Assembly: GCA_025774615.1 (NCBI GenBank)
Contig: JALGVQ010000042.1
Span: 1-19,751, forward strand
Source of the DNA: a bacterium
GTDB lineage: Bacteria; Blakebacterota; Blakebacteria; Blakebacterales; Blakebacteraceae
DNA length: 19,751 bases
Reading direction: 5' to 3'
This document shows positions 1-7,560 of the stretch, piece after piece (the stretch's first letter is position 1; the number at the start of each line of letters is the position of its first letter). The notes under the pieces are model-generated. The model searched no databases. It saw only the letters and a list, made by a program, of their open reading frames with translations, and was not told where the DNA came from. The position numbers were made by a program, and so were the translations under genes.

Positions 1-712
1 TGGCGCATCTCTCGGTATCCGGGTCGTACCAGGTATCGAGATCTCATGTGTACTCGACGGTGGAACCCTTCATATCCTCGGTTACGGATTCGATCCATCT
101 GAGCCACGTTTCGCAGCTGGAGTTGAGAGACTGAAACGCGCCCGGAAGGAACGAAACCCGAAGATCATCCACAACCTCCGGGAAATGGGCATTCCGATTA
201 CACTGGAGCAGGTGGAAGAACGTGCTGGCGGAGGCGTGGTGGGGCGGCCCCATATCGCAAAGACCCTGCTGGATCTCGGAGCCGTCAAGACCGTTCAGGA
301 AGCGTTCGACAGTTACCTGGCCTCAGATTCACCGGCTTACGAACACAAGTTCCGGTACGAACCTGCTGACGCCTTCGAGAAGATCAAGGGAGCGGGTGGC
401 ATTCCGGTCATGGCCCATCCCTATCAGACGCATCGTGAAGGCGAAGAACTCCGGCAGCTGGTATCAGAACTCGCTGAGCAGGGGCTCGAAGGCATCGAGG
501 TGCTCTACTCCCGGCACAGCCCGGAGCAGGTCGAGTTCTACGGGGAACTGGCGCGCGAGTTCGATCTGGTCCCGACCGGCGGCACCGATTTTCACGGTAA
601 AACAAAACCTGATATCACTCTCGGCACCGGGACGGGAGATCTGAAGGTCCCCTTATCGATCCTGGACGGGATCGATGCGCGGATAGCCGCCATCCGCCAG
701 ACAAGAACCTAG
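1..712 (+). CDS. PHP-domain metal-dependent phosphoesterase (YciV/TrpH-like), 5' truncated
   Basis: The gene enters from the left edge in the frame starting at base 2, and 236 residues are visible. PHP-family landmarks run in order: VPGIEIS (about residues 9-15), GYGFD after a LHIL strand, GRPHIA in mid-protein, MAHP (137-140) and GGTDFHG (193-199). The His and Asp in these motifs are expected metal ligands. The missing N-terminus should hold the first PHP motif (DxHxH...SDG) and the TDHD motif. Relatives such as E. coli YciV (RNase AM) remove nucleotides from 5' RNA ends or dephosphorylate nucleoside 3',5'-bisphosphates, and are about 280-290 residues long, so roughly 50 residues are missing. 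The gene is convergent with the peroxiredoxin gene, 31 bp away. The family call is firm. The exact substrate is inferred. Confidence 0.88.
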   Translation, partial: GASLGIRVVPGIEISCVLDGGTLHILGYGFDPSEPRFAAGVERLKRARKERNPKIIHNLREMGIPITLEQVEERAGGGVVGRPHIAKTLLDLGAVKTVQEAFDSYLASDSPAYEHKFRYEPADAFEKIKGAGGIPVMAHPYQTHREGEELRQLVSELAEQGLEGIEVLYSRHSPEQVEFYGELAREFDLVPTGGTDFHGKTKPDITLGTGTGDLKVPLSILDGIDARIAAIRQTRT

Positions 713-743
713 TGCCCTGTCACGCGATAACAGAGCAGCATGC

Positions 744-1214
744 TCAGGACTTTAGATTCTCGAGCGCGGTCAGAACCGTATCGACGTGCCCTTTTGCCCG
801 CACATGGTACCAGGCCTGCGCGATCTTCCCCTCACCGTCGATCAGGAAGGTCGACCGTATCAGACCCTGGAATGTCTTCCCGTACATCTTCTTCTCGCCC
901 CAGGCACCGTAGGCCTCGGCAACCGCGTGGTCATCATCCACAAGAAGAGGAAACGGCAGGTCGAATTTCCCGATGAACTTCTGATGACTTTTTACACCGT
1001 CAGGTGAAACTCCCAGTACCATCGCGCCGGCGCTGGTGATCCTGGCCATGTTGTCCCGGAAATCACACGCTTCGGTGGTACAGCCGGGAGTGTTATCTTT
1101 CGGATAGAAATAAAGAACGACCGGATTCCCCTTCAGACCGGTGAGCGTCACTTCTTCTTCATTGTGATCGCTGAGCGCAAAATCGGGGGCAGGGTCACCG
1201 ACAGCAAGGTTCAT
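744..1214 (-). CDS. bcp: Thioredoxin-dependent peroxiredoxin, Bcp/PrxQ type
   Basis: This 156-residue protein has the usual Bcp length and reduces peroxides in the cytoplasm at the expense of thioredoxin. The active-site segment YPKDNTPGCTTEACDFRD places the peroxidatic cysteine at C45 and the resolving cysteine at C50, the C-x4-C pattern of atypical 2-Cys PrxQ/Bcp enzymes. The GDPAPDF start, the VVLYFYP strand and the late RSTFLID strand are also typical. The ATG is at 1212-1214, preceded by an AAGGAA-type ribosome site. There is no signal peptide. It is transcribed divergently from the metallo-hydrolase gene, with only 37 bp between starts, so the two promoters must overlap. A shared detoxification role is plausible but not shown. 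Confidence 0.95.
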   Translation of the reverse strand: MNLAVGDPAPDFALSDHNEEEVTLTGLKGNPVVLYFYPKDNTPGCTTEACDFRDNMARITSAGAMVLGVSPDGVKSHQKFIGKFDLPFPLLVDDDHAVAEAYGAWGEKKMYGKTFQGLIRSTFLIDGEGKIAQAWYHVRAKGHVDTVLTALENLKS

Positions 1215-1251
1215 GAGTGTTTTCCTTCATTGATCAGAGAGAGGTCTCCAC

Positions 1252-1920
1252 GTGTCCATAACGATTGATACCATCCCCGTCGGCCCGCTGGCAACAAACT
1301 GCTACCTCGTTGGCGACCCGGATACCCGAGAAGCCTTCATCGTGGATCCAGGGGCCGAACCGGAGACAATCCTTAAAAGTGTCAGTGACGGAGGGTGGAC
1401 GGTCCATTACATCACCATTACCCATGCTCACTTCGATCATGTTCTGGCCGCGGGACCTCTCGTGAAGGAACTGAAGGCGCCCTTTCTCGTGCCACCGAAG
1501 GATCTGCCGGTCCTTGAACACGCCCATGAATCGGCTTCGACCTGGATCGGGATCCCCGGTGATCCTATACCCCCTCATGATGGAACTCTGGAGGAAGCTG
1601 ATGTTATCACTATTGGCGCTTACACCTTCACCGTGGCGGAGACGCCCGGACATTCACCCGGCGGAATCTGTCTGATCGGTGAGAAGCATGCGTTCGTGGG
1701 AGATACCGTGTTCGCGGGAAGTGTGGGCCGGACCGATTTTCCCGGTGGAGATTTCCCGACCCTGATGAAGAGCATCCGGGAGAAGATCCTGGTCCTGGAT
1801 GACGATGTGGTCCTGTATACGGGACACGGGCCGGCGACAACGGTGGGTGAGGAGCGGAGAACGAATCCCTTCATCCTGCAGATGGATGAACTGGCCGGGA
1901 TGCACGGTTCGGTTCTTTAG
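1252..1920 (+). CDS. MBL-fold metallo-hydrolase, glyoxalase II-like (GloB/YcbL type)
   Basis: This 222-residue protein has a complete set of glyoxalase II-type metal ligands: THAHFDH (57-63, giving H58, H60, D62 and H63), H134 in ETPGHSPGG, D151 in FVGDTVF, and H192 in YTGHGP. The ERRTNPF motif at 201-207 is characteristic of the short glyoxalase II-like YcbL group. Such enzymes hydrolyse S-lactoylglutathione or related thioesters. The C-terminal helical domain of full GloB, which binds glutathione, is absent, so glutathione specificity is uncertain. The start is GTG at 1252, with a GAGAGGT ribosome site at about 1238-1244. The stop lies 6 bp from the convergent lipoprotein gene. Confidence 0.9.
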   Translation: MSITIDTIPVGPLATNCYLVGDPDTREAFIVDPGAEPETILKSVSDGGWTVHYITITHAHFDHVLAAGPLVKELKAPFLVPPKDLPVLEHAHESASTWIGIPGDPIPPHDGTLEEADVITIGAYTFTVAETPGHSPGGICLIGEKHAFVGDTVFAGSVGRTDFPGGDFPTLMKSIREKILVLDDDVVLYTGHGPATTVGEERRTNPFILQMDELAGMHGSVL

Positions 1921-1926
1921 AAACCC

Positions 1927-2385
1927 CTAATAATCCTTCATGACGGTCCAGAGTCCCACACCGCTGAAGGGTGAGCCCTGATCGGCAAACCAGTCTCCGA
2001 ACGCCCCGGCGGAAACCAGATTGAACTCGCCGGCTATCGTTCCCGTGATCGAATCGGGCGCCGATCCCGCTCTGGTACGAACAGCCTTCACTGCCCCGAG
2101 GAGCCGCTTGTTCCCGTCGACGTAGCCGAATCCGGTTATATCGAGGTGGAACACTCCCCCCCACTCGGCGAGATTACCATCCACGAAGCCCTCGATAGTG
2201 CATTCCAGGTCCCGGGTGATCGTGAATTTCAGATCACCTTTGTTGGGTGTCCCCAGTATGGTTCCCTGAGATATATAGCCTTCCCATATGCCGGGAATGT
2301 CGACCCGCACTGTTCCGACTTCCTCTCCACAGCCCGCAAGGAGCAGGATGAAGGCGATTATCAGCGCTGATTTCCGTGTATTCAT
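1927..2385 (-). CDS. Small predicted lipoprotein of unknown function
   Basis: This 152-residue protein begins with a short lipoprotein signal: MNTRKS, a hydrophobic stretch, and LLAGC with the lipidation cysteine at C19. The mature part is glycine-rich and beta-rich, with evenly spaced strands such as GIWEGYI, FTITRDLECTIEGFV and VFHLDITGFGYVDG. It looks like a small beta-sandwich or half-barrel on the periplasmic side. I do not recognise the family. No catalytic motif is visible, and C53-type cysteines are few. The gene is downstream of the TPR gene on the same strand, but 130 bp apart, so co-transcription is uncertain. The ribosome site (GAGAA just before the ATG) is weak. Confidence 0.75.
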   Translation of the reverse strand: MNTRKSALIIAFILLLAGCGEEVGTVRVDIPGIWEGYISQGTILGTPNKGDLKFTITRDLECTIEGFVDGNLAEWGGVFHLDITGFGYVDGNKRLLGAVKAVRTRAGSAPDSITGTIAGEFNLVSAGAFGDWFADQGSPFSGVGLWTVMKDY

Positions 2386-2515
2386 TTCTCAACATCCGGT
2401 CCATATATGGTGAAAACGTGTACTCATACCTGTCTGTTAGACTCCGCGCGAACCAGAAGTCCTGCAGGGTTCTTTCAGTCAGTGACGTGTTCTAATAAGT
2501 ATTGTTTACTCCTGA

Positions 2516-3019
2516 TCAATCTTCAGGAGCATCTGAGGGAAGGTCACGAATCTTCTTGAGGGCAAGCAATGCCGGTGTAAAGGCCGGGTCTTCGTCAATC
2601 GAATTCTGATACCTCGTGTGCGCTTCCTCTCTATGACCGAGCAGTTCGTGTGCCCGGCCAAGGTTGTAGTAGGGATAACTGTAATTCTCATACCGTGTTG
2701 CCTTCAGAGCCCTCGCCAGCCAGGCCAGGGCATCTTCAGGTCGCCCCAGTTCGATCAGATACGCTCCGATATCATTGTAGGGATTTCCCAGGGAGGGATC
2801 GAGATCGATCGCCTTTCTGCACTCCACGATCGCTTCATCGAGTCTTCCCTGGAATGAATAGGCCCAACCGAGAAAGGTGTACGCCTCGGCGGTCGGGATC
2901 AGCTCGATGGATCGCCTGTAATGGAATATGGCCTGACCTAGTTCACCAGCGCGCTGACACCGATAGGCCACCGTGAACTCCCGCAGCGCTTCCCTTCTGA
3001 CATCTTCGGATATCATCAT
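2516..3019 (-). CDS. Tetratricopeptide repeat (TPR) protein
   Basis: This 167-residue protein has no signal peptide. About four TPR units tile almost its whole length: residues about 9-42, 45-78 (AYTFLGWAYSFQGRLDEA, ending in AIDLDP), 79-113 (PYNDIGAYLIELGRPEDA) and 116-150 (YPYYNLGRAHELLGHREEA, ending in DEDP). The W/G/Y/A/P consensus positions of TPR helices are present. It is probably a cytoplasmic protein-protein interaction scaffold, and no enzymatic domain is attached. Two tandem ATG codons (3014-3019) are possible starts and neither has a strong ribosome site. It is divergent from the DUF374 gene, with a palindrome between them. No specific partner can be named. Confidence 0.85.
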   Translation of the reverse strand: MMISEDVRREALREFTVAYRCQRAGELGQAIFHYRRSIELIPTAEAYTFLGWAYSFQGRLDEAIVECRKAIDLDPSLGNPYNDIGAYLIELGRPEDALAWLARALKATRYENYSYPYYNLGRAHELLGHREEAHTRYQNSIDEDPAFTPALLALKKIRDLPSDAPED

Positions 3020-3106
3020 CGCTGCTATCGTACCAACACCCCCTGACGCGGCAGTCGCATGAGGTTCGGTCGGTTTCCTGCCAACCCCGGTCCGCTTCGG
3101 AGTTGC

Positions 3107-3125
3107 TGACAGGACGGTCGTGTCA
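3107..3125. promoter_or_regulatory. 19-bp imperfect palindrome between divergent genes (candidate operator)
   Basis: TGACAGGACGGTCGTGTCA is symmetric at 8 of 9 base pairs around a central G at 3116. It lies 26 bp before the DUF374 gene start and 88 bp before the TPR gene start. Its geometry resembles a dimeric repressor site. No regulator is identified. Confidence 0.35.
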
Positions 3126-3150
3126 TATGGTCACTTGAGGATCGACAGGG

Positions 3151-3891
3151 ATGATCCGATTCGATCAGACACTGTCCCAGGATACGACCGGCATGGATAA
3201 CGAAACAGACAGTAAGGGGAGAGAGGACCTCCAGCCGGTTCCACCGACCATTTCACAGCAGATGATCGCACTGTTGGCCCGAATGCTGATCAGGATGATC
3301 GGTCTGACCCTGCAGATCCGGATACTCGGCTCAGATGAGCTGAAGAATGCCCGAACAGACTCCTCTTCCGGTCAGGTCGCGTTTGCTTTCTGGCATGGTC
3401 ATCAGTTCCCGCTTGTGAATCACTGGCGTCGGAAGAAGAACGCAGTACTCACCAGTCTCAGCCGGGACGGCTCTCTGCAGACCCTCATACTCGACGGCTT
3501 CGGATTCCATTGCATCCGTGGTTCCGCTTCCCATGGCGCGGTCAGGGGGCTGATCGGGATCATCCGTGCCATGAAGGCAGGTCACGATGCGGTGTTTGCA
3601 GTGGATGGCCCGCAAGGGCCGTACCACGAGGTCAAACCGGGAGGACTCTACGTCGGTATGAAGACCGGGGCGGCGATCGTCCCTCTTGGTATCGCTGTCA
3701 GAAAGGCGAGGATCTTCGAGAAGGCCTGGGACCGCTACATTCTGCCATACCCTTTCACGAAAGTGATCATTCTCCATGGCGCGGGTATGATCATCCCACC
3801 GGAAACCGATACCGAAAAACTCGATCAGATGGCAGAGAACCTTGGCGGGGTTATCGAGGCGCTCACCCTCGAGGCGGAATCACTCCTCTGA
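3151..3891 (+). CDS. DUF374 lysophospholipid acyltransferase-family protein
   Basis: This 246-residue protein matches the DUF374/LPLAT family, membrane-associated acyltransferases related to lipid A and lysophospholipid acylation. Visible motifs are FWHGHQFPL (80-88, containing the putative catalytic H82), the SLSRDGSL segment (102-109), RGSASHGAVRGL (123-133), the acceptor-binding VDGPQGPYHEVKPG (151-164) and GMKTGAAIVPLG (169-180). A hydrophobic helix (about 39-60) could anchor it to the inner membrane. The start at 3151 follows a weak AGGATCGACAGGG. ATG at 3193 (residue 15) with AGGA upstream is an alternative and would remove a poorly conserved leader. Its 3' end overlaps the convergent secreted-protein gene by 12 bp. 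The acyl donor and acceptor are unknown. Confidence 0.87.
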   Translation: MIRFDQTLSQDTTGMDNETDSKGREDLQPVPPTISQQMIALLARMLIRMIGLTLQIRILGSDELKNARTDSSSGQVAFAFWHGHQFPLVNHWRRKKNAVLTSLSRDGSLQTLILDGFGFHCIRGSASHGAVRGLIGIIRAMKAGHDAVFAVDGPQGPYHEVKPGGLYVGMKTGAAIVPLGIAVRKARIFEKAWDRYILPYPFTKVIILHGAGMIIPPETDTEKLDQMAENLGGVIEALTLEAESLL

Positions 3892-5529
3892 GCCGGCACC
3901 CCCATCTGTTGAGCCGGACTTCCCGGGCCTCACATCTGTCAGGAGCAGGGTGAACCACCACCGCAACCCGCCCCACTCTACCCGGCTGCCGGGTCGACCC
4001 GGATCGCCTGGAACGCCTTCGTCCGGGGGGACCCGTCTCTGAGAAGCGATCGGAATCAATTGTGCCGCCCCGGTCCGGACCATGACACCCCCGGTGACCG
4101 GTAGAGAGAGAACCACACCGAGATCAGCGAACTGCGCGGAACGGATCGACAGGCGATCCCTTATGATATTCGTCTTTCCCAGACCGAGCAGGAACGGCTC
4201 CCACGATTCGATCCGGCCGTCCATCCACAACGCGTGCATGTCAATACCGGCGTCAATCTCCCACCCTTTTCCAATACTCCTGGCCGCACCTTCGTCCTGA
4301 CTCCCGGTCGAAACATGTGCACCGGTGCTGAGAAGACTCATTCCGGCATCGGCGGCTCCCCTGCGCCTGAGACCAAGTAGATCGATGATCACAGGCGTGA
4401 AAGGCCAGAACTCAACCTCCCCTTCACTATTCCATCCAGTGCGCGTCACACCGGCCCAATAACGCCACGTGCAGTCGCCCGGGGAGATATTCCGCCCGAC
4501 ACGAAGCCAACGGCGGCTATCATCGAGCAGGAACCGCCCGTACCGGAGACCACGGGAATCGAGTGAGGCGCGATACCGGCTCCCCTCAATCCCAAGAGCC
4601 CCCCACCAGGTCCCATCACCTGAGGTGATCCTGAGTTCTGCGAGTCCGATCGATGATCGCGGTCGAAGCTGATGGTCCAGATCTGTTTCCCGCTCTGATG
4701 TGATCCGAGTTTGCTCCACCCGAATGAGGATATCCCAACCCGCGAGTCTGCTCTCGAGGCGCAATCCAGCGGATGATCTGTCAGACAGCGACACCACTTC
4801 GGCCCGAGTATCCAGCCAGGTGACGACCATCTCGTTGCGCCCTGACATCCCTGTGACCCAGGCCGACAGATTCAGATTCCGTACCGGTTCGATCCGTACT
4901 GCCAGAGTGTAGAGATCGAGGGGGCCGAACATCCTGCTCTGGCCACCGGCCGCGAGCAGGTCAATACCCCCGCTCCTCCTTCTGATCCCCAGCCAGAGAT
5001 TCTCCATCTCCGGATTCCTCAGAAGCGATCCCTTGTTTTCCCCGATCATCATGTCAGTCATCAGAGCGGTCCCTGAACCACCCCACACCATCGACCAGGA
5101 ATCATCATCCAGCGGAACAGTGATACCTGCTCCCCACCTTCTGCTGCCGACATCTGAGGTTCGGCCACCCGATCTGCCTGCCCGATAGACCAGTTCACCG
5201 GAATGTTCAAAACGCACCAGAGGCAGATCGTCGTTCATCCAGGTGAATGGATCAGCCGCCGGGTTCCCTCCCATCCGGGCGGTATCTCCCATTCCGGGTA
5301 GTCCCCATCCTGCCACCGGCAACAGGTCGCCCTCCCTGGTCCCGGTAAGCCCGGCCTCCGGCGCAAGGAGCCGGGCTACATCGGGCCAGAGGGTGCTCAC
5401 CTGTGCCTGTGCGGACTTCCCTGTCGATAGGACAAGAATGGAAAAGGAGAGCATCCCCGCGCAGAGCCGGGCCCCCCGGAAGAGAAACGGCCGGGACGTC
5501 TGATGTCGCCCCGGCCGCGGGATTATCAT
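3880..5529 (-). CDS. Secreted, probably outer-membrane beta-rich protein of unknown function
   Basis: This 549-residue protein has a cleavable signal peptide: a basic N-terminus, a hydrophobic core LCAGMLSFSILVL (22-34) and an AQA/Q cleavage site near 42. The mature protein contains many alternating-residue strands with aromatic ends and Gly/Arg/Asp turns (for example RRWGAGITVPL, WWGALGIEGSRY, LDLYTLAVRIEP), suggesting an outer-membrane barrel. An early GDTARMGGNPAADPF segment loosely resembles the N-terminal plug-like stretch of PorV/PorQ-type proteins. It does not end in a clear C-terminal aromatic signature, and the last 30 residues are acidic/glycine-rich. ATG at 5529 is preferred because AGGTGG lies 5 nt upstream; GTG at 5538 is the alternative. 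It follows the large lipoprotein gene by 24 bp, so the pair may act together at the outer membrane. Confidence 0.7.
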   Translation of the reverse strand: MIIPRPGRHQTSRPFLFRGARLCAGMLSFSILVLSTGKSAQAQVSTLWPDVARLLAPEAGLTGTREGDLLPVAGWGLPGMGDTARMGGNPAADPFTWMNDDLPLVRFEHSGELVYRAGRSGGRTSDVGSRRWGAGITVPLDDDSWSMVWGGSGTALMTDMMIGENKGSLLRNPEMENLWLGIRRRSGGIDLLAAGGQSRMFGPLDLYTLAVRIEPVRNLNLSAWVTGMSGRNEMVVTWLDTRAEVVSLSDRSSAGLRLESRLAGWDILIRVEQTRITSERETDLDHQLRPRSSIGLAELRITSGDGTWWGALGIEGSRYRASLDSRGLRYGRFLLDDSRRWLRVGRNISPGDCTWRYWAGVTRTGWNSEGEVEFWPFTPVIIDLLGLRRRGAADAGMSLLSTGAHVSTGSQDEGAARSIGKGWEIDAGIDMHALWMDGRIESWEPFLLGLGKTNIIRDRLSIRSAQFADLGVVLSLPVTGGVMVRTGAAQLIPIASQRRVPPDEGVPGDPGRPGSRVEWGGLRWWFTLLLTDVRPGKSGSTDGGAGSEE

Positions 5530-5534
5530 CTGAT

Positions 5535-5540
5535 CCACCT
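5535..5540 (-). promoter_or_regulatory. Ribosome-binding site supporting the 5529 start
   Basis: On the minus strand AGGTGG lies 5 nt before the ATG at 5527-5529. The upstream GTG at 5538 overlaps this site and has only a distant AAGG, so the internal ATG is the better start. Confidence 0.5.
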
Positions 5541-5553
5541 GTTCCGGTTACCT

Positions 5554-6951
5554 TCAGCCGGATCCCAGAAGAATGAGAAGGAGGAAGAATGGCCCGGGAA
5601 GCAGCCACATGTCGGTGGGCATACCGAAAAAGGCCTTGAATTCCGCGTCGGTGGTGAAGTCGGGAAATATCCCCCCCATGGTCGGATCGGGGAATACGAA
5701 CTGACTCGGATCCTGCTCCAGGTAGCCATCCCAGAAAAAGAGCTGGTCTTCTGATCCCCAGCTGTAAGGAGGCAGGAGCTGCTTCAGGTCCTGTACCGGG
5801 GCAGTGAAAATGGTCGAGAGGTTCACCGTGAGGACATCCGGCATTCCATCCATGTCGAAGTCGACATCGGTCACATCGAAGTCACCGTTGAGAGCCAGAG
5901 AGAGATCCAGCAGATTGGCTGCGATCTCGTCCAGTTCCTCCTCCGTCGGTCCATCAGTTCCCAACTTGATCAGGTCGTCAGACTGGTCGTCGGTCGGGTC
6001 CAGAGACTCCGCCTCCAGGCTTGCAGCGAAGAGACCCAATTTCATGATCGCGGCCAGGAGTGACGTTCTGACGCTCCCCATATTCGTTGTGCCGCTGGTG
6101 CGCAGTGAGAGGAAGGTGCCATCGGTCTGATTGAAAGCTGCCAGGACCTCTGTCTCAACCATGGTGTCAGGGATGTTCAGATTGTATGAAACGAAGAAGT
6201 GGAGCATCGCCTTCAGGGCGTGCATGGTGCTGTCGACCAGGAAGATATCGGTCACATCGATCTCGAGCTGGCCATCCAGGTCCTCGAATCCCTGCATCTG
6301 CGGTGTCAGGAGGAGCGTCCAGGTCGCATCACTCTCCACAGCACCCAGCAGCGCGATAACTGCATCAACTGTCGGGAGGATGACCGTCTCGACCGCGCTC
6401 TGCAGTGGATCGAGGTCTATAGCGGGGTCTCCCTGCACGATCTTTGTCATCCGGCCCTGCATCCAGGTGAGCCAGCCGGTCGGTGTGAGGATGCCTGTGC
6501 CTGAATCGGTGATATTCCCGAGGGCACGGCGGAATCCGGGTGAAGGTGCACCTGAGACAGCCCTCCCGATCGGTGTCACAGGAACAATTTCCCCGATTGC
6601 CGCCAGCAGGGTTGCATCCTGGGAGAGGAGTCCTATCTCACAGAGGGCGAGACCGACGCTGGCATCATGATTGTTCGGGTCGAGTTCAAGGGCGTCCTCG
6701 AATTTTGCTTTCGGAGTAGTGAAATCAGCCGGCGTCTCTGACGATGGGTCGATGTTTTCAAAAGCCATGACGAGCAGTCCGAAACCCTCATCGATCAGGG
6801 TCTGGGCTGCTTCGATATCGGCGTTGCTTGGCCCGGTCGGATCTTCCTCACAGCCGGTAATGACAAGCAGTGAAAGACCCGCCAGTAACAATGCGGGTGC
6901 CAGCAGACTACGGAACCATCGGGATCTGGATAGTGACGGGAACGAATTCAT
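5554..6951 (-). CDS. Large predicted lipoprotein with TPR-like segment and hydrophobic C-terminus
   Basis: This is a 465-residue product. The lipoprotein signal runs from SRSRWFRS through a leucine-rich core to VITGC, with lipidation at C34, followed by EEDPTGPS, an acidic flexible linker common in outer-membrane lipoproteins. Residues about 45-110 are helical and include a TPR-like KAKFEDALELDPNNHDA segment. The rest is mixed helical with many Asp/Thr. One acidic stretch, VTDVDFDMDGMPDVLTVN, resembles a calcium-binding DxDxDG-type loop. The extreme C-terminus (MWLLPGPFFLLLILLGSG) is strongly hydrophobic, odd for a lipoprotein. I do not recognise a family. It sits between the adenosyltransferase gene (52 bp upstream) and the secreted-protein gene (24 bp downstream) and probably forms a functional pair with the latter. 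Confidence 0.75.
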   Translation of the reverse strand: MNSFPSLSRSRWFRSLLAPALLLAGLSLLVITGCEEDPTGPSNADIEAAQTLIDEGFGLLVMAFENIDPSSETPADFTTPKAKFEDALELDPNNHDASVGLALCEIGLLSQDATLLAAIGEIVPVTPIGRAVSGAPSPGFRRALGNITDSGTGILTPTGWLTWMQGRMTKIVQGDPAIDLDPLQSAVETVILPTVDAVIALLGAVESDATWTLLLTPQMQGFEDLDGQLEIDVTDIFLVDSTMHALKAMLHFFVSYNLNIPDTMVETEVLAAFNQTDGTFLSLRTSGTTNMGSVRTSLLAAIMKLGLFAASLEAESLDPTDDQSDDLIKLGTDGPTEEELDEIAANLLDLSLALNGDFDVTDVDFDMDGMPDVLTVNLSTIFTAPVQDLKQLLPPYSWGSEDQLFFWDGYLEQDPSQFVFPDPTMGGIFPDFTTDAEFKAFFGMPTDMWLLPGPFFLLLILLGSG

Positions 6952-6959
6952 GGGACACA

Positions 6960-6964
6960 CCTCC
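6960..6964 (-). promoter_or_regulatory. Strong ribosome-binding site deciding the lipoprotein start
   Basis: GGAGG on the minus strand lies 8 nt before the ATG at 6949-6951. An in-frame GTG at 6972 would place this site inside the coding sequence, so the ATG is chosen. Confidence 0.75.
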
Positions 6965-7003
6965 TTCTGCACGGGCTGCAGCGGCTGGCTGGCTGAATAC
7001 TCA

Positions 7004-7552
7004 TTATCTCACACGATCGTATACCAATCCCTGTGCCTTCTCCTCCAGCCTCGCGAGCAGGAAAAGAATATCGGAGAGCCGGTTGAGGTACGGCATGATA
7101 CTGGGATTGGATAATGCGTTTCCCTCTTCCTGAACGAGCGAAACAACGCCCCGTTCCACACGTCGTACAACGGTACGGGCGACATCGAGCGCGGCGCTGG
7201 CCGGAGTTCCACCGGGGATGATGAACACCGGTGGAAGTTCAACTTCTTCTTCAAGTTCGTGGCCGAGTTCCTCGAGAGATTTCAGGTGATCCACATCGAG
7301 ACGGACTTTGAGACCGGAAGCGGCCGAGGGTGATGCCGCCAGTTCCGCCCCGACAATGAAACATACCTTCTGGATCGCATGGAGGTGCTCTCCGATCCGG
7401 TCCACTTCCGTCAGGGCGCGGGCCAGTCCCATCATGGAAACGGCTTCATCCAGGTCACCGTAGGTCGAGGTCCGGGTACTGCTCTTGAGAACCTCTTCAC
7501 CAGAGAGGAGCCGCGTTCGCCCACCATCACCCTTTTTGGTTGAAATACTCAT
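7004..7552 (-). CDS. PduO-type ATP:cob(I)alamin (corrinoid) adenosyltransferase
   Basis: This 182-residue protein transfers the 5'-deoxyadenosyl group of ATP to cob(I)alamin or a corrinoid to make coenzyme B12. PduO-family motifs appear in order: TKKGDGGRT (5-13, ATP phosphate binding), TYGDLDEAVS (30-39), FIIPGGTPASAALDVAR (110-126), RRVER (130-134) and YLNRLSDILFLLAR (155-168). Usual PduO length and the expected helical-bundle pattern support an active enzyme. I start it at ATG 7552 because STKKGDGG then sits at the family's usual N-terminal position. A TTG at 7564 overlapping the upstream stop is an alternative. It lies 8 bp after the HD-GYP gene, indicating co-transcription. No B12-dependent enzyme is visible in this window. 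Confidence 0.93.
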   Translation of the reverse strand: MSISTKKGDGGRTRLLSGEEVLKSSTRTSTYGDLDEAVSMMGLARALTEVDRIGEHLHAIQKVCFIVGAELAASPSAASGLKVRLDVDHLKSLEELGHELEEEVELPPVFIIPGGTPASAALDVARTVVRRVERGVVSLVQEEGNALSNPSIMPYLNRLSDILFLLARLEEKAQGLVYDRVR

Positions 7553-7560
7553 CTCTGGTA

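Noticed and set aside
733-745. Small hairpin GAGCA/TGCTC between the PHP and peroxiredoxin genes
   Set aside because: Five base pairs only and no T-tract; likely chance.
2510-2530. Hairpin CTCCTGA/TCAGGAG at the end of the TPR gene as terminator
   Set aside because: The 7-bp stem overlaps the stop codon and is followed on the minus strand by TAAACAATA rather than a T-run.
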